Made by a program: the position numbers and the translations under genes
Notes under the pieces: model-generated
Databases searched by the model: none
What the model saw: only the letters and a program-made list of their open reading frames with translations
What the model was told of the DNA's origin: nothing
From: Lutjanus erythropterus
Lineage: Eukaryota > Chordata > Actinopteri > Lutjaniformes > Lutjanidae
Reading direction: 5' to 3'
NCBI GenBank assembly: GCA_020091685.1
Contig: CM034597.1
Location: forward strand, 814,646-878,645
DNA: 64,000 nucleotides
Shown here: positions 12,236 to 24,315 of the stretch, piece after piece
How the letters are laid out: every line of letters starts with the position of its first letter
Numbering within the stretch: the stretch's first letter is position 1

Positions 12236-14046
12236 CCTCAGAGCTTTCTGGACTGATTGAATACTTGGAATAACAAAACAACACAGTATCATTCCAGTGT
12301 TGTTGTTTTGTCTTTACAAAATTAACCGGCTGACCAGCAATTAGGCTTTTTTAGCAAAGCATTGTGTTATTGTCAACATAAGAACCAGTAGAAAAGGTGT
12401 TTTCAGACTAAAGATGAAACAGATTTTCACCTTGGATTATGTGAAGTTTTTTGCACTCTGTTAATTTGCCACAAGCAGCAAATGCACAAACTCAAGCTAC
12501 AAGTGATCTTCTTATTTTCTGTTGGTTGCATTTTTTCTATGCAATTGCACCACTCTACAAATTTACTTTGCATGCTCTCTAAACACATGCTAATGCTAGT
12601 GTCAAATGAAAAGCACATGGGCTGTTTTAACAACACAGTGGTGGGTATTTAATCAGATTCTACAGCTCAGACCCAGTGGTGAAGACCAATAATAGTGCAT
12701 TACGTCAACAAAAGCTGGGCACTCAATCAATTTTTTGGTATTCCATTTGACATTATATTTGTGAATTAAAGCATTTTTTCTGATAAAAGGCACATGATTT
12801 AAAGCAATGAACATTTATATTTTTGATCCCTGAAAAGTTTTATTTTCAAAAATCCATATTGTAAGCTGGACAATTAAATACAAATTAGCAATTTACTTTA
12901 CAAAATCTTGCGTATCAAATCTTTGCTGCAAATTGAGATGTAATCATAATAAAAAGATAGACTAAAAATGAATCCACTGAATGCATAATTATGACTGTGG
13001 AAACACAAACTACTACAATATACAGATTATCTGGGCAAGTAAAGAAACAACAATGTTGTTGGTATCTTTCCAGAGGCTAAATGATTTCTCATAAAATTTT
13101 AAAAGTGTGTGTAAATTCAGACTTATTAGTAAATCACAAGCTCCATCCCCTGCCCTCCCATCACCCTTCCAACATGCTAAAAAAGTCTATCACTATTCAA
13201 ACTATTACAAATAAGTTAAGGTATGAAATAGTTTTTTTTCATATTATAAAATAGTGCTCTACTCATTTATTTTCACACAAACACTGTTCTAGTACACAAC
13301 ATGCCTAACTACAAAAAAAAATAAAAAAAATAAAAAAAATGTTGAATTACATTTACATTTGAAAGGATTGCTGGAGCTGTTGATCTGTGGTTTGGTTGGT
13401 TAGATTGAGCAATTTGGTTCCAGCTTGAGAACCATCAACTAATATACAATATTGCTCTTCCTCAATCATTTTTGAATACCATTTCATACTAATAATTAGT
13501 TATTAAACAGTAACAAAAAAGATTTGTTGCTCAAGTCTCCATTCAGACTTGTGCAGTCTATTAAAATCAGCAGACTTAGACTCCTAAATCTCCTGCCATG
13601 AGCAGAGCAAACTGCTACACAATGAAAGAGATCACTGGATAGTGGCATTAATTAGGGAGAGAATGTGAGGAGGAGAATAAAGAGGAAGAGGAGGCAGAGA
13701 GATAACACTGGCTGATGCCACTTAAAACATTAAGAGAGTGCAGGATGTAGCGCAGTCATTGAGAAAAATAGGAGAGAATGACAAGTAGAGACAGAGCACG
13801 AGTGTCAAACAGAGCAGAATGATTGTGAATGCATCCAGCTGGGATTACTGTATCTTGTGATGCCCATTCTGCTGTTTCATTTCACTGGTTTATGCTAAAA
13901 CATTTGAGTGTTTTTACCTCATTTACACTGTAAGATTGTTATGAATGCTACACAGGACTGGGTTTCTGGGTAGCCAATTTTGTATTTTCAAATAATGGCT
14001 GATTTGTATTAGATGAGATTGTTAAAAATTTTATATTTCAAATAGG
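12236..14046. other. No gene seen
   Basis: AT-rich, with an A-rich run (13312-13340) and a purine-rich stretch (about 13665-13710). No coding or RNA signal. Confidence 0.5.
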
Positions 14047-14275
14047 CAGTTATTACCATGTTTGTCTATAATGACATAACAGGGCAACGGGCATGCATGG
14101 AAATGCTGTTGCTGGTATTTTCTTCAAATTTTGCTACGTTTTTGTTTTAATCATATGTATTTACAGCTGTTTTTTTAAAAACTCAAACATGAATCACCTT
14201 TGGCAGAAATACACTTGCAGGCAATGGGAAGGGAAGCACAAGGTTTGGATTAAAGAGCAGTGGACCCTGATACAG
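14047..14275 (+). repeat. Diverged direct repeat, copy 1 of 2
   Basis: CAGTTATTACCATGTTTGTC, then TTCAAATTTTGCTAC, AAATACAC, AGGCA.TGG, GGAAGCACAA and AAAGAGCAG occur in the same order at 16043-16252 on the same strand, two kilobases away. The pair is either a local duplication or two insertions of an unnamed repeat. Confidence 0.75.
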
Positions 14276-14380
14276 TCAACGATGGACTTGGCATCTTTGA
14301 ACCACCCAGCCAGATCAGGTGAGGACCACCCCAGGAAGACTAGAGGTGAGCAAGAGGAACCATACTAACCCAGCTAGGAC

Positions 14381-14803
14381 TTAAAGGAATAGTTCACCCC
14401 AAAATGTCATTATCTACTCACCCTCATGCCGATTGAAGGTCAGGTTTAGTTTTATATACAATGGAAGTGAATGTTGACCAGTTTTCAAATGTAAAAAAAA
14501 ACAACAGAATAAAAACATAAAATGCCTCTTTGCTGCTCATCTAGTGTAATTCAAGTCTCCTAAATCCCCAACATGCCAAGCTGACTAAAAAATGTTATTT
14601 CCACCATGTTTTTTTCCAGTTGTATTTTACATTTGAAAACTAGCCACCATTCACTTCCATTGTTTGGGAGATTCTGCAACACTGTTTTCCTGGGAAACTC
14701 CAGCAGTTTTTTGCAGACCAATAAAATAAACTCAACCCTCAATCAGCATGATGGTGAATAGATAATGACTGAATTTTCATTTTAGGGAGAACTATCCCTT
14801 TAA
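14381..14803. mobile_element. TTAA-flanked MITE, full length
   Basis: It starts TTAAAGGAATAGTTCACCCC and ends GGGAGAACTATCCCTTTAA, the same family as 5577-6201 but shorter (423 bp). Both TTAA ends are kept. Noncoding. Confidence 0.85.
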
Positions 14804-15484
14804 AGTAAAAAATGTAGAATACATTTACTGTAATAAATTATAAAAATGACCACGATGTGTCATCAGAGATGAATGAAACATCTCCTCTTCTCTGACAACA
14901 ATGCTACAGCCATGTAGTTCTCCTTTGAAATTTCATTACAGCCCAAACCTTTGTTACTGTTTGCTTGTTCCACATTAAACAACAAGTTAAAATGAATGCC
15001 AATTAATGGGAACAACTCACTTCAGCCATAGATGGCATATTAAATAGGATTTCAAACTATTTAATATACTGTCTTTATTCGAATAGGACGAAGGCAGGAG
15101 GACGCTGTGTTTACACTGATGAGCCTTCCTGCACAAACACAGTAAAAGTTAATGGACAATGTCTACTTTTTTCCAAAGATGTCAATCACCATCCTGTTGC
15201 TGCTGTTTACATTCAACCTGATGCAGATTTTTAAAAAATCACAATGGATTTACTTCCTGGGTGTATAGATATATGCAACAGTACATATTGTTTTGTTTTA
15301 TATTATTATATACTTCATCCTATTTGATTCTGATTTTAATCAACAGTTTATGTGTTATACTGTATATGTGTGTAGCATGAAGGGACTAAAACGTTTTGTA
15401 GTATAATGATAAATAGATTATCTTGATGCCTTGATATAGAATGCCCTTTTACTTTGGCATTTTCCCCCATTGTCTCTAATGTTT
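14804..15484. other. No gene seen
   Basis: AT-rich intergenic sequence with no repeat or coding signal recognised. Confidence 0.5.
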
Positions 15485-15530
15485 AGTTGTTGATCTCTGT
15501 AATTCTGCCCCCCCCCCATGGCCTGTCACA

Positions 15531-15850
15531 GGTATTGACTACTTTGTGCCTCCTACAAAGGACATGCAGCCACCAACTGCTTCATCTCAGCTGACAGAGA
15601 GGAGTCATACCAGTTTTACCAGCAGGAGAAGCTAGTGTGAACAACAAGGACATATTGTTGTTCGGGCCTCAAGGCCAAAGCCAGAGGCATTGGTAAGCAG
15701 GCATTGAACCCAGTGTGCAGTGATGAGCGTTTTATGTCTGTGCCACTAGAACCCTCATTACAGTCACCTATAAACACTCATCTAAAACACTTCAGCTATA
15801 ACTACATCACTGACTACACTGCAGGATGAAAAAATAAAGTTTGATTTTTG
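15531..15850 (+). other. Possible terminal exon of an unknown plus-strand gene
   Basis: A pyrimidine tract and CCTGTCACAG (ending 15530) form a reasonable splice acceptor. It is followed by an open stretch that in one frame reads IDYFVPPTKDMQPPTASSQL and stops near 15633. About 200 bases on, AATAAA lies at about 15832. Together this would make a convergent last exon opposite naaladl2. I do not recognise the peptide, the frame is short, and a second frame is open over most of the same stretch. It may equally be chance or a pseudo-exon. Confidence 0.2.
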
Positions 15851-16042
15851 TTACTTTAAGCATGAGATTCCTTGAATAGCTGTGTTCCATGATTTTACAT
15901 GTGAGTTATTGTTCTTTAACAAAAAACATTGAGAACAGCTGAAGGGTGTTGTTGGATAGGCTGACAGTAGAATGGCTTATTGTTTAACAAGGCCCTTATG
16001 GATTACTGGGTATTAGACTTAGATAAGATTAGTCAAAAGTTT

Positions 16043-16252
16043 CAGTTATTACCATGTTTGTCTATAATATGACAACATGGCAGAGGTGATGCATGGAGAT
16101 TCTGTGGCAGATAATGCCTTCAAATTTTGCTACATTTTCATTTTAATGTTATTTTTTAGCTTTTTTTTAACTCATATACCTTTCATATAAATACACTCCT
16201 AGGCATTGGAAAAGGAAGCACAACATTTAAAGAGCAGCAGGCCCTGAGTGAG
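16043..16252 (+). repeat. Diverged direct repeat, copy 2 of 2
   Basis: Matches 14047-14275 in order of motifs with several small indels. It runs straight into an AAGTA-type hAT-like fragment. Confidence 0.75.
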
Positions 16253-16610
16253 TTTTTTCAGTTTTTTCCTCATTTTAAGTTTAATAAGTTCTTCAAAACA
16301 ATATCACATGAGGTGTGATTACTGTCATGACTACTGACTAAATATCCATGAATACATTTTTATTTGCTTAACTTTTTAACTGTGATTAATAATTTAATAA
16401 TTAATGAATATTAACACCTTTTCTCCAAATGTGTGCTGCTGCAGCATTTTGTTTAGTTTTTTGTTTGTATCGTCTGATTTTCATTGGTCTGTTTGTGATC
16501 AGATCACCTTATTAGTTACAAAAATGCAGATGAAAGGTTTGGATATTAATTCAAATTGTACTCAGTACTCAACTATGATGTGAAAAGTAACTAAGTAGTT
16601 TACATTACAT
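16253..16610. mobile_element. Fragment of AAGTA-rich hAT-like element
   Basis: It carries the internal and right-hand motifs of the family at 2420-4190: CCTCATTTTAAGTTT, TTTCATTGGTCTGTTTGTGA, GGATATTAATTCAAATTGTA and TACTCAGTACTCAA. Left end lost. Confidence 0.65.
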
Positions 16611-16614
16611 TGGC

Positions 16615-17463
16615 TGGACCATATGGAAAGCTTTATTGGGAAAGTTTTAGGATGCTGCATGCCCAGAAATGCCTGGTTTTGCTGGAGTTGTGATTCCTGT
16701 ATATCTTCAGTGTTGGTAGTGAGTGCAACAAATACAAGACCCAGGTTATAGAATATAAACATGTCCCTTGGGCACACAAAACTATGAAAACAAGTTTAGT
16801 AACAAAGTGACATTGACCAAACATGGGTTTCAGCTTACCTCTGACTTTGTCTAACATGGCTACACCTGTAGAAACAGAATTCAAATATTTTCACATTTTC
16901 CTTTGAATCTCATTTTTCTTCATCAGATAACCATCCCTGAATTTGTGCTCTAGTTTCTCAAAAGCTTCTGTGCTGGGATTTTTCCAGGAAAAGATGGACA
17001 GAGGTTAACTAGACAACAGAGCAAGTGTCTGCAGAAAGAAAAGTGACCAAGATGTATTTTGTTACTGGTGTGCTTTCATTGGACGAGGGTATAGTGCAAT
17101 TTAAAAGACCCCAATGCCTCAACATTATTTGCATATCTATGAGCTATTGTGCAAGTTGGTTGGTTTCAATACATTCATCAATCAGAAAAAAGATTTTGTT
17201 GTTACAACCCTTGACATGAAAACCATTCAAAAAATGTCTAAAATCTATGCTGACTAAAAGTACTTTAATTATTAGTTTTTGAGGAAGTGTCAACTCAATG
17301 ATACCCTCTGATTCTCACTGCTCTCAAGGGTTTGGACGAGGTTAGTCAGAGGGTCAATTGTGTTTTAATATTTGCAATGTATTTAAACTTCATTGACTTG
17401 ATCAGTGGCAGTTTTTGCTTTAAAGTACATCCAAGCTCAGTGGTTGGTCTGTATCAGCCGAGC
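16615..17463 (-). other. naaladl2: Probable naaladl2 3' UTR region with polyadenylation signals
   Basis: Downstream of the stop codon on the minus strand, ATTAAA lies at 17264-17269 (about 195 nt after the stop) and AATAAA at 16632-16637 (about 830 nt after). The second lies just before older repeat sequence begins. Either could be the cleavage signal; RNA data would decide. No other coding signal is seen here. Confidence 0.45.
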
Positions 17464-17707
17464 TCACATGTTATTTGGATAATTTTCAAACAAGTCCAAG
17501 CCAAAACACACCAGGCGCTCAGCTGAGCGGATGGCCCTGAGGATGAGAGACAGAGACTGGTTCATGGTGCTGTGGCAAAGTACTTCCTTCTCTGCAGAGT
17601 TGTGCTTGACTACTTTGCTGGTGACGTTGCAGTGCAGGACGGCTTCCTGTGAGAACCTGAGGATGGAGAACTGAGGAGTCTTCCCCGGAAGGCTGTATAA
17701 CAGGTTC
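17464..17707 (-). CDS. naaladl2: NAALADL2-like protein, last coding exon
   Basis: Minus strand. A strong pyrimidine tract ending CCATAG precedes the exon at 17707. The first base completes an Arg codon (AG|G) begun in the exon at 45060-45258. The exon then encodes NLLYSLPGKTPQFSIL and, toward the end, SLSLILRAIRSAERLVCFGL, stopping at TGA 17464-17466. This pattern (R-N-x-LY, FSIL, a final amphipathic helix) fits the C-terminal TFR-like dimerisation domain of NAALADL2, a type II membrane protein of the glutamate carboxypeptidase II family. It is thought to lack full peptidase activity; no active-site residues fall in this exon. The split codon and splice sites are seen directly. The gene name is by recalled family similarity, not a search. 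A PSMA/GCPII paralogue is less likely because the PPGVYRN junction fits NAALADL2 better. Confidence 0.85.
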
Positions 17708-17837
17708 CTATGGAGAGACAACAGGAGAGAGGAGAGTACAAAGGAATTACCTAATTCATACATACAAGCACAATATGATATATGCACATTTTATTTTTTT
17801 TGTGAAAATCAAATCATTTCTATCTACCCTTTCAAGT

Positions 17838-18111
17838 GTGTAGGAGAACCCACTGAACCTACAAAACATGAAAAGCTGTAGCTACAACCACTGTTTGGTT
17901 TGTCCATTCTGTGCTACCATAGAAACAAGGTGGTGCAAAACAGCGGGCTCCATGGAAGAGGACCCACGCCTTCTGTCGATATAAGGAGCCCATTCTAAGG
18001 TAACAAAACCACAATGATTCTTATTATCAGGTGATTATACACTAATTAAAATTACATTTCTGCCATATTCTGCCAATAGATCCCCATAAATCTGACACAC
18101 TGGACCTTTAA
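17838..18111. mobile_element. TTAA-type DNA element, right part
   Basis: It contains GTGTAGGAGAACC, GGTTTGTCCATTCTG, GAAGAGGACCC, TAAGGTAACAAAACCACAA and TTATCAGGTGATTATACACT, and ends ACACTGGACCTTTAA (18111). This is the common fish nonautonomous element with TTAAAGGTCCAGTGTG tips; the left tip is missing. Fragments of the same family lie at 18356-18437 and 21402-21484. Confidence 0.7.
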
Positions 18112-18355
18112 CACACTGTGTCATGAACATGTCACATTTAAATCCACAGCATCCCAGGTCCTTTGTTAATTTCTATTTGGACAACTTATCTTGATTGAGT
18201 ACATTTATTTGTGAAAGTTCCTCTCCAGTCAAGAATGTGTTTTTTAAATTGTTAATTAACATGGATGCTTGAGCTTGACTGAAACGTTTGAAACGTTAGA
18301 CAGCAGTGCAGTGGTGCTGTAAGGGAGAAATGTGTAAAACCCCTATCAGAAGGCA

Positions 18356-18437
18356 AATTGTGATGAAAATATACTTATCCATATATATTCCATTTCTGCC
18401 AATAGATCCCCCCTAATCTTGCATACTCCACCTTTAA
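18356..18437. mobile_element. TTAA-type DNA element, right-end fragment
   Basis: CATTTCTGCCAATAGATCCC and a diverged CCACCTTTAA end match the tail of the copy at 17838-18111. Confidence 0.6.
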
Positions 18438-19029
18438 GTTACTCTTACAGGCTTAATGAATTTGAGTTTCCTCTACCATTCCAGGGCTGGGGGCGCTACA
18501 TTAAAAATCAGGGAAATGTGTTGGTATCGCACCAGTGTATTTGAATATATGAAAAAACCTTTAATGATATTTGCTGAGCTGAAAGAACATTTTATTATAG
18601 CCTGATGGAACTTAGTTACAGTTAGTTACGGTAGTTTAATTAGTACAAATCCTTTTCCTTTTGTGCTGCAGTTTGTTATGCTGAAAGACTAAAGGAAGCA
18701 AAAAGTACCTCAATAAGAGTGAAATGTGATTCCACAAACCTTGCAATGGAAGGAAATTATGGACACACTAAAACCAAATAAAAATACTGTATTACATTTG
18801 AAATTTGAAAATTGCCATGGTGTGGCTTAACATGTACTTTTTGTACCCAAATCCCCCCTGGGAGATTTCTCAATTTCTCAGAGACTCTGTGGTTAAATGT
18901 CCTTGTCAGGTTTATATAAAGTACCTACTCTAAAGGTGTGTTGCCCACTTTTCTGCACAAAACTGCAGTATTTGAAAGTTTGTAAAAGATCAACACCACA
19001 CATTGACCTTCTGTCATCTCCAGTGAGGG
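18438..19029. other. No gene seen (intron)
   Basis: AT-rich intronic sequence; no feature recognised. Confidence 0.5.
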
Positions 19030-19330
19030 GATGTAACTAAGTACATTTACTCAGATACTGTACTTAAGTAGAATTTTGAATTACATCCATTTTATGCTAC
19101 TTTAAAGTTCAACTCAATTATTTTACTCCACTACATTTACCTGACAGGTACAGTTACTAGTTACTGACAGGGAGTATTTTACTGCACAGTGGTTACTTTT
19201 ACTTTTCACACTGATAACAGCTGATAATACTCACATACTTTTACTTACGTAAAGTTTTGACTGCAGGACTTTTATTTGTAGTGGAGTATTTTCACAGTGT
19301 GTATTAGTGTTTTTACTGAAGTAAAGGATG
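19030..19330. mobile_element. AAGTA-type repeat, second subfamily
   Basis: Dense TTACTC / AAGTA motifs (AACTAAGTACATTTACTCAG, ACTGTACTTAAGTAG, TACTTTTACTTACGTAAAG) with TTTACTCCACTACATTTACC. This is the fish repeat also seen at 43170-43690. Ends not resolved. Confidence 0.5.
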
Positions 19331-20932
19331 TGAATAGTTTATCCAGCACAGCTCACCTGTATGAAGATCACCTGGTCCCAGAGTGAGGCTGAGTTCCACT
19401 GTCACTATGTTCTCCACAGAGAGTTAATCATCTTCCTCTGACTGTTGTTGCTTTATGATGTCGACCTGATCACGTCCACGTTCTTTAACTCTAAGCTTCT
19501 CTACTAGTGTTCTCCTCTCAGAACACCAGATTTGAAGGCACTTCACTGAGTTTTATGTCTCCATTCTAACTTTTTTACTAACACATTTTATTGCAGGTTA
19601 TACATTTTACCTACTAACTACACAATATTTCCTTGCTCATTTAAAAGTCCAAATTAAGTCTTAAGTCTTCTTCATTGAAGTTATAGGATGTTGGGAAAGG
19701 TTGGGTGGTGCCTTAACGCCCTCTATTGACCATTTGCCACTGTAGCATCTTCCTCTGGAAAAGACGTTGCATATCATTTTGGATTTTAGCAGCTTCAGCA
19801 CAAAAAAAACAAAAAAAAAACAAAAAACAAAGTGGCCAACCTGCAGCCAGTTAATCATTTACAGGCAAATCATGCTAAACTGCTTTGATTTGACATTCAT
19901 AGACTGACTGCATATGAAAACATATTCATATTTTGACCTCTGCTTAATGTTTTGTTACAAACATGCTGTACCAAATGAAATGTTATCCTTTAAAGAACAC
20001 ATATCTGTGTCTATTTGTCTTCCTGTCACACTGTAGCACACACCAGCATGAACACACTGTATAGCAAAGCACATATAGAGACACAGGCAAGCCTTTGGGG
20101 GTAGCAGAGTAGTCATTTGTAGGTCAGAAAGGCAGAGACTTTGGAGTGTTGCTCTCCTTGGGGCTGAAGTACATTGATTTCTCTTAAAGTGGCTGAACAG
20201 ACAGTCTTAGAGAGTAAATGGAGTGATTCTTCATCTGTTAAGACTCAGGTCGTGAGCTGTAGGCTGTGAAGGAACACTGACCTTCAGCACACAATTTAGA
20301 CTCAAAGTCAGATCACTGTGATTTCTGTATCTACTCTACCACATGAAACCATTGATGCTACTCCTGTCAGTGAAGGGTGTTTAGGTTTTTGTAGCATACT
20401 GTATATGTGTGGCCATTGTTAAGAAAAAGAAGTTCTCAGTGTCCATGTTTGGGTTTGTTTTTACTGCACTGTAGATCATGATTGCAGCACTATGTAACAG
20501 CCAACTTAGACTTCTGAGCAGCACATGAACACATAAGTCAGTAGTAGACATTTCAATGAGTCTGCACCTTTCAACTGCATTACTATATCATGATAAAATA
20601 CCTCTGACAACAATAAAACAACACTAATATAGGAAGCTTTGAAAAACATGGATAACTGTGGCTGTCTGAGAAGCTGACCCCATCACAGACAAAACATTAA
20701 TCTAGACCATGTTCATGGAAGATTCTGACATGCCACAGCATGTAGTTGTAACTTTGTTTTTCTGACTATAACAAGTAAAACTACGTGCTGAGAAAAAGGC
20801 CTGTTCATTCTGCAAAATCCTAGATTATGTTTAACAATACTCCTACTGATACCCAATACGCAATATATAGGATTTCATTGATGCAAGCCAAGGCAATGAT
20901 AGGGAAGGACGGTGGGGACATGTCCCTACCAA
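19331..20932. other. No gene seen (intron)
   Basis: No coding signal. Contains a CAAAA-rich run near 19800-19832. Confidence 0.5.
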
Positions 20933-20941
20933 TGTCCCTCA

Positions 20942-21134
20942 CTATATATATTGGGCATTTTTTGCCTTTATTCATAAGACAGCAGAAGATATGAAAAGGA
21001 AAGGGGGTAGAGAGCGAGGGGATATCACACAGCAAAAGGGCTGCAGGTGGGAGTCAAACTGGCAGCTGCTGCAGAGGACTGACAGCCTTGGTACACAGGA
21101 CACATGGTCTACCAACTGAGCTACAGCAGCACCC
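20942..21134 (-). mobile_element. tRNA-derived SINE with 9-bp target duplications
   Basis: On the minus strand it opens GGGTGCTGCTGTAGCTCAG, an A-box-like TAGCTCAGTTGGTAGA, followed by CTGTCAGTCCTCTGCAGCAG and a weak B-box (AGTTTGACTCC). It then has the CTCTCTACCCCCTTTCC stretch and a short TAAAGGCAAAAAA tail. TGTCCCTCA flanks both sides (20933-20941 and 21135-21143). The same family appears on the plus strand at 33378-33591. It is a retroposed SINE, not a working tRNA gene, since no anticodon arm is formed. Confidence 0.85.
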
Positions 21135-21261
21135 TGTCCCTCATAATAACTGTCATCAAGAAATGTTAATATAAGCACTTGCGGACCATTTGCAACAACC
21201 TGGATATTCAATGGCAATATGAGTGGAAACACCACAGCAATATTTTTCTGTATTTATATTT

Positions 21262-21302
21262 GTTAATAATATATAATATATAATATATATATAATATATA
21301 TG
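21262..21302. repeat. ATATA microsatellite
   Basis: Irregular AATATATA run. Confidence 0.8.
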
Positions 21303-21401
21303 TTGCATATGTGAATATTGTTTGAAATTTCAAGTGACAATTACTTTTAAAGATTTTCCAGAGATCCCCAGTTTTGCTGCTGAGGCTTTCAAGTATCCAT
21401 C

Positions 21402-21484
21402 AAGGTGTAGGATAAAATGGCACCTGGTGGTGAAGTTGCTGACAGCAACCAATTCACTCTCCACTCCAAACTAAGCATGTAGGA
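21402..21484. mobile_element. TTAA-type DNA element, left-interior fragment
   Basis: The GTGTAGGATAAAATGGCACC, GGTGGTGAAGTTGC and AACCAATTCACTC motifs fit the left half of the TTAAAGGTCCAGTGTG family. Confidence 0.45.
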
Positions 21485-23202
21485 CAGGGTATTCAACTAA
21501 AATTCAAAGGGGTCCAGTTAGAGAAAATTTCCTAAAGCAAAGGTCCAGAACATCATAATGTCTAACTTGTGTTATGAGAGTGATATATACTGAAGTAGTG
21601 TAGTAGTTGTATCAACGTCTACAATGTAGACCACCTGCAATGTAAGGGTGTCAAACTCATTTTAGTTCAGGGTCACATTCAGCCCAATTTGATCTCAAGT
21701 GGGTCGAACCAGTAAAATTAAAGCATAATGTATCGATTATTCTGCCGATTAATCGAGTAATCAGATAAGAAATATTATGTATTCTGCATTTTTTCTATTA
21801 CATTACTTTTGCTTTATTTAAGAACAATGGTAATATACAAAAGAAGATAAGACAGGTCTATTAAATGAACAACTCTGAATTACTAAAGTAAAATACTCAG
21901 TAAAGTAACTTTACTTTTAATGTAGATTTACTTTACTGTTTTCACTTTACTTTTACTTTTTTCAAGTACAAAGGTAAAAGTAAAGGTAGTAATGTCTGCA
22001 GAAGCCACAAACAGAAGAGTGAACTAACTCTTTTAACTGAAACAGTCACCAGAATGTTTTGTTCACATGTTAAAATCACAACATTTTTCTTCTGGAGCAG
22101 GACAGATGCTCCCAGACCCCAGAGGACAGGGGACTGGTTTACCAACATGCCACCTTTTTCTCCTTTTATGAGTTTGCAGAAAAAATAACAATAATAATAC
22201 CATTAAAGTACAACAACAGCAATAAAAGTGTTGATTTTTCAAAACAGGAAAGAATAACATACAAAATATTTAAATTGTAATTAAGTAAAAACATTAATAC
22301 CACAATGTAAAAATACCTAAGTAAAGAATGTGAGTATTTTTCCATCACAGCAGATCAGTGATCAGTGTTTCAGTGACTCTCTGTGGATCAGTGAATAGTG
22401 TTTTATTTATGGCGGCCCGCCACATTAAAAACATCTCGACACCACAACATGATTTTCTATTTTTGGAGCTACTTTTTTTTCGGTCGTGTCTAGAAGGTAA
22501 CTTTTTATTTGCACAACTCTCATGAGATTTGTGTTCATTATTTCTACTAAAATAATCAAACTCTATAATCTTCGCGGTCTAGAGTTCCCTTCTAGACACG
22601 ACCTCTGTCTCTCTGTCAAACTAATGACAGCAGACTGTCTGTAAACAACAAGATGTTACACTCTGCAGCGTTTCACACACAGACTTAATTTGTGTGGACA
22701 CCCAGGTTTGGTTTGTCACCTGTTTTGTCATTTTTATTTTTTAGTTTCAGTTCAAGAGGACGATGGTATCAGTGATTGATTAGTGATCAGTCTGCCCTCC
22801 TCTCCTCCCTCACCTGTTCACTCTGCTGTGAGAAGATCTGAAAGTTTCTCACAGAGAACACAGACTCTCCTGTTTTAAGTATAGGCCTTTATACAGTTGT
22901 TTAATTTTATAAGTGCATCTGGTTGGTGTCGATGTCATTAACCATCACGTTAGTTTCTGTTGTAATAAACTCCGTCATTAACAACAGTCTCCTCCACATG
23001 CAGCTTCTCTGCAGTTTGGTCTGTGTGTTTCCTGATCAGATAAATCAGCGCCGGAAAGACTAGAAAATTTGCGCCAGTTAAAATAGAAGCGTCCTGTCAA
23101 AATTTAAAATCTATTAAGAATTTATTGGTTATAGGTCCGGGTCCGTATAGGACGGCGTCTGGGTCCGGACTCGGACCGCGGTCCGCCTGTTAGGGACCCC
23201 TG
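21485..23202. mobile_element. Composite of nested DNA-element fragments (hAT-like ends)
   Basis: The left tip reads CAGGGTATTCAACT with CAAAGGGGTCCAGTTAGAG. The right end is CG-rich (CGGACCGCGGTCCG palindrome near 23172) and closes AGGGACCCCTG at 23202. CAGGG...CCCCTG tips are typical of fish hAT elements. Between them lie a second repeat (about 21645-21730), an AAGTA/TTACTT-rich block (about 21880-22345), and a 16-bp inverted pair (GGTCGTGTCTAGAAGG at 22482 and its complement at 22588). I could not find matching flanks, so it may be one disrupted element or several. Confidence 0.4.
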
Positions 23203-23692
23203 TTCTAAATCAACATTTGAATAATTATGGTGTAGCAGTTGCTAGTTTGTTGGGACTTGCTTTCATTTATCTGTTGAAAATTACTTTTAGCAGAAATTCC
23301 TCTTAGTTGAGTGGAGGGATATTCAGATCACCTGTTGTGTAGCATGTGGGGACTGGCTCCTGAATAATAATTGAGCAGCTCTCCCTAGGGTTAAGAGAAG
23401 TGGGGAATTGCACATCCAGGGCAGATATTAGGTGCATTTGAGATGAGGCAGGCCTGTGCAGAGGTAATCACCAGAGGTCGCTGCACAATGCATGCCTAGT
23501 AGATTTGTGTCCAACTTGATCCCAACTTGCTCTGACGTCATGCATACGTGGGCAACGATAACCCCATGAGATCGAAGCACAGTTTTTAGAGCCAGGTGCC
23601 ACAGTTGCTCTCTACCAACTGAAAGCGCCTGGCTGTCACCTGATCGATGAGCTGACAGGCTCCGATTGGCTTTTAATTTTGACAAAAAACAC
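23203..23692. other. No gene; probable old repeat
   Basis: A minus-strand frame (23428-23697) is open but shows no domain. CpG remnants and GAGATGAGGCAGGCC-like text suggest an unnamed fish repeat. Confidence 0.35.
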
Positions 23693-23697
23693 CACAT

Positions 23698-24315
23698 TGT
23701 TAGAGTTTGGGCCTTGTCTCTCCCTTTCCTTGTGTTTCATGTTTCCCCTCCCCCCAGTGTGTCATGTTTGTCTCTGTCTGTGTTGCTGGGCGTGGACTCT
23801 TGGTTCCCTCCTTCCTGCTCATCCATCTGATCCTCTGCAGCTGACCTCCTGCTCACCTGCACCCAATCTCCTAATCAAGACACTGCAGCATATACCCCGG
23901 CTCAGACTTCCAGACTCTGCCAGATCGTTCAGTCTCTTTTGTGTTACAGACATCTAGGCTCTTGCCTGCTAAAGGTTTTGTTAGTGTGTTTTTGGATGTT
24001 TTTTCTGGACCTCTGTTACGCCTTTTTCCTGTGCTTCAGATCGTCCACGCCAGCTCTGCCTGAACCAGCCTTGTCTTCGTCCTCTGCCTCCAGCTCCATT
24101 GCCTGCCCTGCTCAGCCATTCAAACCAGCCTCATCTCAGCCTTCAGCCACCAGCTCCTTTCCCTGCCCTGCTCAGACCTCTGCAGCCTGAACCCTGTTTG
24201 TCTCAGCCAAGCCTCCGGACAACCTTCAAAAAGGAACACATAATAAACTGTCTAAACCTCTCTCTGTCTCCAGGCTGTGCTCGTTTTTTGGGTCCAATAT
24301 TGAATGGTTACAACA
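23698..24315 (+). mobile_element. Solo LTR with 5-bp target duplication
   Basis: It starts TGTTAGAGTTTGG and ends GGTTACAACA, with CACAT directly repeated on both sides (23693-23697 and 24316-24320). An AATAAA signal at 24242 is followed by CTGTCTCCAGGCTG and a TTTTTTGGGTCC end region. TG...CA termini, a 5-bp duplication and one poly(A) signal in 618 bp with no internal coding fit a solo LTR left by LTR-LTR recombination. The Pro/Ser/Ala-rich frames inside are not genes. Family probably Gypsy, not proven. Confidence 0.75.

Noticed and set aside
23428-23697. 89-residue minus-strand frame
   Set aside because: No domain and likely part of an old repeat next to the solo LTR.
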